Assembly (NCBI GenBank): GCA_045612105.1
Contig: JAZKYL010000028.1
Span: forward strand, 1 to 14,070
DNA from: SVTX01 sp045612105
GTDB taxonomy: Bacteria; Bacillota; Clostridia; Oscillospirales; CAG-272
Direction of reading: 5' to 3'
DNA length: 14,070 nucleotides
The position numbers and the translations under genes were made by a program. Below the pieces are notes generated by a model. It did not search any database, was not told the origin of the DNA, and was given only the letters and a program-made list of their open reading frames with translations. Positions 1 through 5,777 of the stretch are shown here, piece after piece (the stretch's first letter is position 1; each line of letters opens with the position of its first letter).

Positions 1-213
1 CTATCGTGTTTCGGGTGTATTGCAAACTCTTTTGTTTAAAAGGTTTCAAATAAACTTGCAACACGATAGAAGATAAACTTCGGTTCAAATCAATATGGTT
101 TCAAATGACAGCATTGGTGCAATCTTTCCCTTTTTGAGGGAAGTTTTTTGGCGCAACCTTTTTTTCAAAAAAGGTTGCACGCATCCCCCGCGTCCCCGCT
201 AAATAGCAATTTA
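1..213 (+). repeat. Palindromic intergenic repeat, copy A (right half)
   Basis: This is the right half of the repeat that is complete at 4366-4738 and 10027-10397. The window begins at the first base of the central 10-bp stem (CTATCGTGTT at 1-10 pairs with AACACGATAG at 60-69). Over its length it matches 10182-10397 with only a few differences: single substitutions near positions 14 and 86, one T indel, and several changes near the end. It contains a perfect 12-bp hairpin, GCAACC plus T-run at 153-164 paired with A-run plus GGTTGC at 167-178. It ends in the GC-rich terminal arm and the tip GCTAAATAGCAATTT at 198-212. It lies just downstream of the PHP gene. No coding capacity is evident. It is probably a MITE-like or structured element; its function is unknown. 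Confidence 0.9.
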
Positions 214-226
214 TAATAAACATTTT

Positions 227-246
227 GGCGAGGCTTTCGCCTCGCC
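227..246 (-). terminator. Hairpin downstream of the PHP/DHH operon
   Basis: A perfect 8-bp GC-rich stem (GGCGAGGC / GCCTCGCC) with a 4-nt loop lies 6 bp past the stop of the PHP gene. Read on the minus strand, the sequence after it is A-rich and only then T-rich, so it is a poor classical intrinsic terminator. It may still block transcription or stabilise the mRNA 3' end. Its position between a gene end and the repeat matches that of the clearer terminator at 10403-10426. Confidence 0.5.
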
Positions 247-252
247 CAAAAA

Positions 253-1269
253 TCATATTTCGTTCAAATAATAAGCCTGAGTATTGGCTCTTCTTCCCTG
301 CTCGTCCATAACGTCGATACGGAAATATTCGTCGGTATCCTTTATCTCAAAGACCGCCTCGGTCACGTATCCGTCAAGGCCGTTTACCGCCTTGGTTCTT
401 CTTCCCTTTGTGGAGTAGCTGATCCTCTTCGCCTCGGAGCACTTGATATACACCTTGCCGTCCTCGACGTAAAGCTCGTCGATCACGGGACCCATAGAGG
501 CATAGAAATTGCCCGAAAGCAGACCGTCGATAATAGAAGAATAGGTCAGCTCGTCGGTATTGACCATAACGAACGCGCCAAAGGAATCAAGCATTTTTCC
601 CTCGGCCTTTGAATTGTGATTGTCGTCACCGCAAGACACGAAAACGCGCTTTCCGTCACGAAGCATATCATCTACCACGTTTATATCGTAATCGTAAAGA
701 CCGTGCACAGCGCAGGAATTGTTATACACCTCAACGCCCCAAAGCCCCTCGTAGTGGCAATAGTCACCGTAATTTTCAAGCGACCAACGTGGATGATTAT
801 AACAGACGAAATAGCCGTGCTCGTTGGCATTTTTAATAAGATTATTGATTCCCTCGGCACCGTAGATTCGGGGAACGTCGCCGCCCTCAGGCTTGTTAAG
901 TCCCGTAATGCCCGATTTTTTCGAATAATGATCGTAAACCGAGTTGTAGTCAACGCAGTAATCGTTGCTCTGCTCCTTGGCATAAAAATTCAGGTGGCAG
1001 ACCTTCATATTGAAATTTTTGAGGGTCGACTGCTCGGGAAACTGCTTTATTGCGTATTCAGTACTTGTAATGGTTATGAAATCCTCGTCGTCAAGCTCGG
1101 GATGAGCCTTAAAAAATTCGTGGTCGGTGATAGCGAGAAAGCTGTAACCCTTTTCCTTGTAGATCTCCTTCAACTCCTCGGGGGTGTAATGACCGTCGGA
1201 CAGGGTGCTGTGGCAATGCATATTGCCCTTATAAAATCTTTTTTTCGGATCAAGTAAGTATTTTTTCAT
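253..1269 (-). CDS. PHP-domain metal-dependent phosphoesterase
   Basis: This 338-aa cytoplasmic protein has no signal peptide or membrane segment. The N-terminal two thirds is a PHP (polymerase and histidinol phosphatase) fold. It shows HCHSTLSDG at residues 18-26, TDHE at 48-51, a glutamate at 71, NHP at 159-161 and a GDDNH cluster at 214-218, which are the expected metal ligands. The last 80 or so residues look like a small beta-rich domain. The family hydrolyses phosphoesters using two or three metal ions; the substrate here is unknown. The ATG is preceded by GAGGA with an 8-nt spacer. It is the second gene of an operon, 25 bp after the DHH phosphoesterase. It most resembles stand-alone PHP proteins of the CehA/McbA type; it is not long enough to be DNA polymerase PolC and not a typical HisK. 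Confidence 0.9.
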   Translation of the reverse strand: MKKYLLDPKKRFYKGNMHCHSTLSDGHYTPEELKEIYKEKGYSFLAITDHEFFKAHPELDDEDFITITSTEYAIKQFPEQSTLKNFNMKVCHLNFYAKEQSNDYCVDYNSVYDHYSKKSGITGLNKPEGGDVPRIYGAEGINNLIKNANEHGYFVCYNHPRWSLENYGDYCHYEGLWGVEVYNNSCAVHGLYDYDINVVDDMLRDGKRVFVSCGDDNHNSKAEGKMLDSFGAFVMVNTDELTYSSIIDGLLSGNFYASMGPVIDELYVEDGKVYIKCSEAKRISYSTKGRRTKAVNGLDGYVTEAVFEIKDTDEYFRIDVMDEQGRRANTQAYYLNEI

Positions 1270-1294
1270 TTTTATTTCCTCATTTTTATAAAAT

Positions 1295-2206
1295 TCAAAG
1301 TTTGCTCATATGCGGCACGACGTCACGGGAGCGTGATGCGAGGCGGTCGAGGCGCACGGTCTCAACTCCGTCTTCACGGATGAAATAGAGATCAGAACGC
1401 ACGATCTCAGGCATATTAACCACAAAAGCCCAAAGATGATTTTCGTCTGAGGCTCTTTTTTTCTTTAAAAACTCGATTATTTCGTCAATTTTGCTCTGCC
1501 AGACCTCTTCGTTTGGATCTATCTGGATGCAGGTTGAGGCTCCCACTTTTCCGTTAAACTCGTACCGTTTGTAGGCATACATAGCCAGGTTCTCAGCATC
1601 CTCATCGAGAGAATTGAGGCAAAATCCCTTTTTCACAAGATCTTTTTCGTCAAGAGAAAGCCTTTTTATGCCGTCCTTCAGCCACGGAAGATCGCTTTTT
1701 TCGAATTTCGGCGCGAGGCAGGATTGAGTATCGAGGTAAACGCTGTATATCGCCATTTTTTCCATCCACTCATCCGCTACTCCGCAAGCGGTTGCCAGAT
1801 CAAATATGATCCTACCGCAGGAGGATGCCTTTTTTACTAAATTCAGCGTAAACTCCGGCTCGGGCGGCGTGGTATGGTGGTCGATGCAGGCGATGACCTC
1901 GTTTTTATAGAATGTGACGTGGTGGTCGACTAAAATCAGCTTGTCCGTGGGAAGAAAGCCGTCAAAACCGATGCCTTCAAGCAATCCAAGCTCTTTCATA
2001 AGCCGCTCGGTCACTCCGTCGGGCAGCGTGCCGAATTTGACGGCGGTCTCCGCTCCCAAACGCGACAAAAGCTCGCGAAGCATCACCGCCGAAATGATGC
2101 TGTCACAGTCGGGCATATCGTGACCTGTGATCACTATGTTCGATCCGTCTGCTGCCACTGTATCGCAGAGCCTTAGCATTTCATTTTGTAAGTTTTTTTC
2201 TTCCAT
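1295..2206 (-). CDS. DHH-family phosphoesterase resembling family II inorganic pyrophosphatase
   Basis: This 303-aa soluble protein has the motif order of manganese-dependent family II pyrophosphatases. It shows GHDMPDCDSI (H29, D33, D35), VDHH at 93-96, the DHH signature at 109-111, YLDT with D159, and a C-terminal SRSRD-VVP segment at 291-298. In known pyrophosphatases that last segment reads SRKKQ and binds phosphate; here the first arginine is kept but the following lysine is replaced by serine. An N-terminal extension of about 20 residues precedes the first motif. It may therefore hydrolyse pyrophosphate, or, like PRUNE-type relatives, short polyphosphate or another phosphoester. It is the first gene of the operon with the PHP gene. 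The start has GAGG about 8 nt upstream and a consensus promoter at 2233-2261. Family membership is firm; exact substrate is not. Confidence 0.85.
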   Translation of the reverse strand: MEEKNLQNEMLRLCDTVAADGSNIVITGHDMPDCDSIISAVMLRELLSRLGAETAVKFGTLPDGVTERLMKELGLLEGIGFDGFLPTDKLILVDHHVTFYKNEVIACIDHHTTPPEPEFTLNLVKKASSCGRIIFDLATACGVADEWMEKMAIYSVYLDTQSCLAPKFEKSDLPWLKDGIKRLSLDEKDLVKKGFCLNSLDEDAENLAMYAYKRYEFNGKVGASTCIQIDPNEEVWQSKIDEIIEFLKKKRASDENHLWAFVVNMPEIVRSDLYFIREDGVETVRLDRLASRSRDVVPHMSKL

Positions 2207-2232
2207 ATTAAAACCTCAGTGTTGATACTGAA

Positions 2233-2261
2233 ATTATACTACTTTTCTCCGCGTTTGTCAA
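2233..2261 (-). promoter_or_regulatory. Sigma-A promoter of the DHH-PHP operon
   Basis: On the minus strand TTGACA (2256-2261) and TATAAT (2233-2238) are separated by exactly 17 bp. This is a perfect consensus about 27 bp upstream of the DHH start codon. Confidence 0.85.
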
Positions 2262-2290
2262 CCGATAAACTAAAGGTCGAGTGTTATTGG

Positions 2291-2319
2291 TTGACTTTTG
2301 ATGTGAAACGTGATAAAAT
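2291..2319 (+). promoter_or_regulatory. Sigma-A promoter of the GNAT gene
   Basis: TTGACT (2291-2296), a 17-bp spacer and TAAAAT (2314-2319) lie 39 bp upstream of the GNAT start. The two divergent promoters are only about 30 bp apart at their -35 boxes. Confidence 0.75.
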
Positions 2320-2358
2320 ATAGTTAAATTCATATGGCACTAAAAAGGTTAGCAATTT

Positions 2359-2805
2359 ATGGACATTACTTATAAAACCGCACAAATTTGCGATATAAAT
2401 ATCATATATCAGCTCTGCAAGCAACTGATATATGAATACGAGGACACAGAAAGCATTGATTACGATCGAGTGCTTGCCTGGGTTCGCAGAAAGATAGAGG
2501 GCTCCATCTGCGAATACACCGCGATCTATGCAGACGGACAAAAAGCCGGTTATTATCATTTTTATAAAAACGAGGACGGTGAGTATGAGCTTGACGATCT
2601 CTACGTCTTCCCCGAGTTTCAAAGTTGCGGCATCGGCACGGAGGTTTTCAGAAAATGCTGCTCGGCGGTTGACGGGAGCGTGATACTTTACGTTTTTGTC
2701 AAAAACAAAAGAGCTATTGACCTATACAAAAGGCTGGGATTTGAGATAGTTGAGACGGTCGGAAACAGCAGATACATAATGAAAAACAAAATCAAAACTC
2801 AATAA
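2359..2805 (+). CDS. GNAT-family N-acetyltransferase
   Basis: This 148-aa protein is a single GNAT domain. Such enzymes move an acetyl group from acetyl-CoA to an amine. Motif A runs from about residue 79 to 100 and holds the pyrophosphate-binding loop QSCGIG at 88-93. Motif B carries N116 and Y123 in KNKRAIDLYKRLGF, where the tyrosine is the usual general acid. The length is normal for a one-domain member. The start has AAAGG about 10 nt upstream and its own promoter at 2291-2319. It is monocistronic, divergent from the DHH gene and convergent with the S24 repressor, so the neighbours say nothing about the substrate. The substrate could be an aminoglycoside-like compound, a polyamine or a protein N-terminus; the sequence does not decide. 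Confidence 0.9.
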   Translation: MDITYKTAQICDINIIYQLCKQLIYEYEDTESIDYDRVLAWVRRKIEGSICEYTAIYADGQKAGYYHFYKNEDGEYELDDLYVFPEFQSCGIGTEVFRKCCSAVDGSVILYVFVKNKRAIDLYKRLGFEIVETVGNSRYIMKNKIKTQ

Positions 2806-2837
2806 ATCAAGCCTTCCTCGGCTGAGGAAGGCTTGAT
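2806..2837. terminator. Shared hairpin between convergent genes
   Basis: A perfect 14-bp stem (ATCAAGCCTTCCTC with GAGGAAGGCTTGAT) closes a 4-nt loop. It begins one base after the GNAT stop and ends 14 bp before the stop of the S24 gene on the other strand, so it probably serves both. No strong T-run follows on either side. Confidence 0.7.
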
Positions 2838-2851
2838 CTATTCAATGCTTA

Positions 2852-3655
2852 TTACTTTCTCTTCAGCTTGCCGACAACTCTACCGCAGCAAACTATCTCC
2901 TCGAAATTCTTGAGGAGGATAGGCTCGTAATCGGGATTGAGGGAGATAAGTCTGTCGCCGCCGAATTTCTTGAAATATCCGTCTCCGTCGAGGATGAATA
3001 TGCCGAGTTCACCGTATTCCACAGCGTCACATTCCTCGACAAGAAGGATATCACCGTCACGGTACTTGGGCTCCATACTGTTACCCTTGATGCGAAGGGC
3101 GAAATCAGCGTCAGAGGTATCGGGGTTGTCGGGAATATTGATATCAACAGACTCAGTGTCGGTGAGGTACACCCCTGTTCCAGCAGACACGGGAAGATCG
3201 TATAGCGAAATTTTTCTTCTGGAAAGACCCACGGCATTCTTCATAGCCGCACCGCGCGCAGAACCGCCGCCTCGGATAAGCTGACCTCCAAAGCTTCTTT
3301 CATTATTATTTTTAATACCCTCGCTACCCCTCTCGGATTCCTTGGCTATGATCATAGACACAAGCTCGCGGCTATGAGAGTCCAGCTTACGGTAATTCTC
3401 TATCATAGTCATCTCACGGTCGGTGAGGGTATAGTTATTGGTGTTCTCGGGAATACCAGTAAGGATATAGTCCACCGAGCATTCAAGGGCTGCGCAGATC
3501 GCCACGATGTTGGAAAGCTTGGGAGAATCGCTGATTCCCGCAAGGATCTTTGAAAGCGTTCCAAGCGGTATGCCCGTCATTTCGGAAAGTTGATCGTTCG
3601 TTATCTTCTTCTCGTTTTTCAGCTGCTTTATTCTATCAATATAAGTATATTCCAT
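2852..3655 (-). CDS. XRE-family repressor with S24 (LexA/CI-like) self-cleavage domain
   Basis: This 267-aa transcriptional regulator has an N-terminal helix-turn-helix at roughly residues 8-60 (DQLSEMTGIPLGTLSKILAG). A charged linker follows, then a C-terminal S24 peptidase domain. The catalytic pair is visible: Ser193 in GNSMEP and Lys229 in GYFKKF. The likely autocleavage site is Ala158-Gly159 in PVSAGTG, so it may be inactivated by RecA-type signals or another trigger, as CI-like repressors are. I chose the ATG at 3655 over the one at 3691: the former has an excellent AGGAAAGGTG site about 7 nt upstream, and the latter has none. It is divergent from a small membrane-protein gene across about 300 bp holding both promoters and operator-like repeats, the usual arrangement for a repressor controlling itself and a neighbour. 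No phage genes are nearby. Confidence 0.92.
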   Translation of the reverse strand: MEYTYIDRIKQLKNEKKITNDQLSEMTGIPLGTLSKILAGISDSPKLSNIVAICAALECSVDYILTGIPENTNNYTLTDREMTMIENYRKLDSHSRELVSMIIAKESERGSEGIKNNNERSFGGQLIRGGGSARGAAMKNAVGLSRRKISLYDLPVSAGTGVYLTDTESVDINIPDNPDTSDADFALRIKGNSMEPKYRDGDILLVEECDAVEYGELGIFILDGDGYFKKFGGDRLISLNPDYEPILLKNFEEIVCCGRVVGKLKRK

Positions 3656-3731
3656 TCCCTGCACCTTTCCTTTTGTTTCCCTAATATCCATTTTTGGAAT
3701 TCGCGGGCATCATTTTTCCTTTTATGGACTT

Positions 3732-3760
3732 ATTATACCACATAAAAATCGATTTGTAAA
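3732..3760 (-). promoter_or_regulatory. Sigma-A promoter of the S24 repressor gene
   Basis: The minus strand reads TTTACA (3755-3760), 17 bp, TATAAT (3732-3737). The spacer contains AAAAATCGAT (3744-3753), a motif seen again as a perfect direct repeat at 8274-8309. Transcription would start about 70 bp upstream of the chosen ATG, leaving a sizeable 5' leader. Confidence 0.8.
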
Positions 3761-3775
3761 GAGGTTTTTGAAAAT

Positions 3776-3805
3776 ATTTTTCCAATTTTCGAAAAATTTT
3801 TCCAA
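3776..3805. promoter_or_regulatory. Candidate operator repeats between divergent promoters
   Basis: ATTTTTCCAA occurs twice, at 3776-3785 and 3796-3805, exactly 20 bp apart. The palindrome TTTTCGAAAA (3786-3795) lies between the two copies. The cluster sits in the 63 bp between the -35 boxes of the repressor and the membrane-protein gene. Position and spacing suit cooperative repressor binding, but the region is very AT-rich, so chance cannot be excluded. Confidence 0.4.
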
Positions 3806-3823
3806 AAATTTTATCAAAAGGTA

Positions 3824-3852
3824 TTGACAAGTTCCGATTTTGGTGTTATAAT
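3824..3852 (+). promoter_or_regulatory. Sigma-A promoter of the small membrane-protein gene
   Basis: TTGACA (3824-3829), a 17-bp spacer and TATAAT (3847-3852) form a perfect consensus. The start codon is 100 bp downstream, so the transcript would have a leader of roughly 90 nt. That leader contains CCAAATCA twice (3898-3905 and 3927-3934) and an AGGAAAGG site before the ATG. Confidence 0.85.
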
Positions 3853-3952
3853 AGGCTCATAAGAACAAAATTTCGACCAATTTCGAGCTTTTAAGTTCCA
3901 AATCAAGAAATTTAATGCCATATATACCAAATCAGGAAAGGCAGGCTGAAAT

Positions 3953-4261
3953 ATGAACGCATATTACGAAAGAACAAACAGACAGGCAATAGCCGACAAT
4001 CATTCTATTAATACAAGCTTTGGTGACGGACTTATCTCCCTTATCTGCGCCATAGTTGCTTTTTTCACATCCGCAGTAGCCGTCAAGGTCGAGAAGACCA
4101 TTCTCTCCACCGTATGTTTCGTTGCATTCTTCGGAGTTATCGGTAGCATAGATAATGGAAGCATGGGATTAGCAAGCGGGATTCTTCTCTGCTCCCTCTT
4201 CTCTCTCGTTGAGTTCTTTATCTTCAAAAGTATGGTTAAAAGCAAGACGACATCAAATTAA
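3953..4261 (+). CDS. Small hydrophobic membrane protein, unknown function
   Basis: I do not recognise this 102-aa protein. A polar N-terminus of about 25 residues is followed by three hydrophobic stretches at roughly residues 27-46, 49-66 and 70-92, then a short lysine-rich tail. It is probably a three-helix inner membrane protein with the tail in the cytoplasm. The gene has a strong promoter at 3824-3852, a ribosome site (AGGAAAGG at 3934-3941, with a second AGG nearer the ATG) and a good terminator at 4329-4362, so it is an independent transcription unit. It is divergent from an S24 repressor and may be its target. It could be a stress-induced or toxin-like membrane protein, but nothing in the sequence proves that. 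Confidence 0.75.
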   Translation: MNAYYERTNRQAIADNHSINTSFGDGLISLICAIVAFFTSAVAVKVEKTILSTVCFVAFFGVIGSIDNGSMGLASGILLCSLFSLVEFFIFKSMVKSKTTSN

Positions 4262-4294
4262 AAAACACATAGCGTGTTCTCATTAATATTCCCA

Positions 4295-4328
4295 TTTGAA
4301 ATTCGGTCGGTCATTTTCGAATTTCAAA
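4295..4328 (+). repeat. 11-bp inverted repeat next to terminator
   Basis: TTTGAAATTCG (4295-4305) and CGAATTTCAAA (4318-4328) are perfect reverse complements around a 12-nt loop. The second arm abuts the terminator stem at 4329. In RNA this gives two stacked hairpins at the 3' end of the small membrane-protein transcript. Confidence 0.6.
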
Positions 4329-4362
4329 AGCGCGACCGCGCCTTCGGTCGCGCTTTCTTTTT
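4329..4362 (+). terminator. Intrinsic terminator of the small membrane-protein gene
   Basis: A 10-bp GC-rich stem (AGCGCGACCG with CGGTCGCGCT) has a 6-nt loop and is followed by TTCTTTTTAT. This is a classical rho-independent terminator, placed 4 bp before the left end of repeat copy B. Confidence 0.9.
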
Positions 4363-4365
4363 ATA

Positions 4366-4738
4366 TTCAAATTTTGATTTGTCGGGAACGCGGGGGAGGC
4401 GCGTTCGAGAAACTTTTTGAAAAAAGTTTCTCGAGCTCTTCAAAAACTTCCCAAAAAAATGGTTGGAAGTGTAGCCATTTCATCTTGTGAAATCGTGAGA
4501 ATTTTTATCAAAGCCTCACTGCTATCGTGTTGCGAGCAAGTATCAAATTGCTTGTAAATAAATAGTTTATAATGCACTAGAAACACGATAGAAGATAAAC
4601 TCTGATTAAAATATCCACGGTTCCAAAAGACTTTATTGGTGAAATTTTATCCTTTTTCAGGGAAGTTTTTTGACACACTTTTTTTCAAAAAAGTGTGCCG
4701 CCGGAGGCACGCGTCTCTCCCCGCTAAATCGCAATTTT
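4366..4738 (+). repeat. Palindromic intergenic repeat, copy B (complete)
   Basis: This full copy of about 373 bp starts with TTCAAATTTTGATTTG and ends with GCTAAATCGCAATTTT. The left half is nearly identical to copy C, including the 28-nt hairpin at 4406-4433. The right half is diverged but keeps the fold. The central stem CTATCGTGTT/AACACGATAG (4522-4531 and 4582-4591) is unchanged, but the 50-nt loop is different sequence. The right-hand hairpin (4674-4684 with 4687-4697) differs from copies A and C by paired changes. Its GC-rich right tip (4697-4715) is the exact reverse complement of the left tip of copy D. It separates the small membrane-protein terminator from rsmI, with its end about 30 bp before the rsmI start codon. 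Confidence 0.92.
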
Positions 4739-4768
4739 AACACTAAATCCTTCGAAAGGTATAGAAAA

Positions 4769-5674
4769 ATGAACGAAAATCAGATAGAACTCGACCTTGG
4801 AGTTGAAATCTCCCCCGAAAAGAATAAAGTTGTGGGCGGCACCCTCTATCTTGTCGCCACCCCCGTTGGTAACCTTGCCGACATATCCGCAAGAGCCGTC
4901 AAGGTCCTCCGAGAGGTGGATTTTGTCGCCGCCGAGGACACACGCAACTCTATGCGTCTGCTCTCCTATCTCGGCATACAAAAACCAATGGTCTCATATT
5001 TTGAACATAACAAACGCACACACGGAGAGCTGATCTGCGACAGACTGGAATCGGGCGAATCCTGCGCTCTCGTTACCGACGCAGGCACTCCCGCAATAAG
5101 CGATCCCGGCGAAGATATAGTCGCCCTCTGTGCCGCCCGTGGAATCCCCGTGACAAGCATCCCCGGTGCCTGCGCGGCTATTTTAGCATTGACACTTTCC
5201 GCTCTGCCAACGGGAAAATTCTGCTTTGAGGGCTTCCTCTCTGCCGATAAAAAAGAGCGCCGCACTCGCCTTGAAGCCTTAAAAGGCGACGATCGCACCA
5301 CCATATTCCACGAAGCTCCACACAAACTGAAAGCAACCCTTGCCGATATGTGCGAGATCTTTGGCGCAGACCGCAAGATCTCCCTCTGCCGAGAGCTGAC
5401 CAAGCTCAACGAGGATATCCACCGAACCACTCTTTCGGGCGCGGTTGATTTCTATAACGAAAACTCACCCCGAGGAGAGTACGTCCTCGTGGTTGAAGGC
5501 GCACCCGAGGGAACTGTTACTTCGGATAAAATAGACCTCTGTTCCCTCTCGGTTGAAGACCACGTAAACCACTACGTAAATACCGGAATGACTCAAAAGG
5601 ACGCAATAAAAGCCACCGCAAAAGATCGCGGCGTGCCGAAAAACGATATTTATATGGTTTTTGCAAAAAAATAA
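4769..5674 (+). CDS. rsmI: 16S rRNA (cytidine(1402)-2'-O)-methyltransferase
   Basis: RsmI adds the 2'-O-methyl group to C1402 in the decoding centre of 16S rRNA, using S-adenosylmethionine. The 301-aa protein has the hallmark N-terminal GTLYLVATPVGNLADIS (residues 24-40) and AAEDTR (54-59). The SAM-binding stretch VTDAGTPAISDPG is at 102-114, then IPGACAA at 131-137, FEGFL, and a tetrapyrrole-methylase C-terminal domain. The last 50 residues carry a basic helical tail typical of the family. I chose the ATG at 4769, with GAAAGG 9 nt upstream. An in-frame TTG at 4670 would add 33 residues encoded by the repeat's hairpin, which cannot be real. No clear promoter lies between the repeat and the gene, so transcription may begin inside copy B or read through. 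Confidence 0.96.
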   Translation: MNENQIELDLGVEISPEKNKVVGGTLYLVATPVGNLADISARAVKVLREVDFVAAEDTRNSMRLLSYLGIQKPMVSYFEHNKRTHGELICDRLESGESCALVTDAGTPAISDPGEDIVALCAARGIPVTSIPGACAAILALTLSALPTGKFCFEGFLSADKKERRTRLEALKGDDRTTIFHEAPHKLKATLADMCEIFGADRKISLCRELTKLNEDIHRTTLSGAVDFYNENSPRGEYVLVVEGAPEGTVTSDKIDLCSLSVEDHVNHYVNTGMTQKDAIKATAKDRGVPKNDIYMVFAKK

Positions 5675-5683
5675 AAATGTGTG

Positions 5684-5703
5684 GAAGAAAAAGCTTTTTC
5701 TTC
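5684..5703. terminator. Perfect 20-bp palindrome downstream of rsmI
   Basis: GAAGAAAAAGCTTTTTCTTC is its own reverse complement and lies 9 bp after the rsmI stop. It is symmetrical, so it could act on both strands. It is followed by only a weak T content, so termination efficiency is uncertain. Confidence 0.55.
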
Positions 5704-5730
5704 TAAAAACCTATATTTAATATTACTAAA

Positions 5731-5764
5731 GTGGGAAGAACTTTTCGAAAAAAGTTCTTCCCAC
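5731..5764. terminator. 15-bp hairpin between convergent rsmI and GH20 genes
   Basis: GTGGGAAGAACTTTT (5731-5745) pairs perfectly with AAAAGTTCTTCCCAC (5750-5764) around a CGAA loop. It lies 13 bp beyond the stop of the GH20 gene on the other strand and probably serves as a two-way 3' boundary. Its design (mixed base outside, T-run then A-run at the tip) is the same as the hairpins inside the large repeats. Confidence 0.7.
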
Positions 5765-5777
5765 TATCATATTAAAA

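Noticed and set aside
616..1257. 213-codon plus-strand frame antisense to the PHP gene
   Set aside because: The minus-strand frame has clear PHP motifs and a ribosome site; the antisense product has no recognisable motif.
2207..2232. Short CAGT..ACTG inverted repeat at the start of the DHH transcript
   Set aside because: Only four base pairs; likely chance.
2852..3655. LexA itself
   Set aside because: The DNA-binding domain is an XRE-type helix-turn-helix, not the winged LexA domain, and the length exceeds LexA by about 60 residues.
4670..4768. Upstream TTG extension of rsmI by 33 codons
   Set aside because: It translates the repeat's hairpin, no RsmI has such an extension, and the ATG at 4769 has a good ribosome site.
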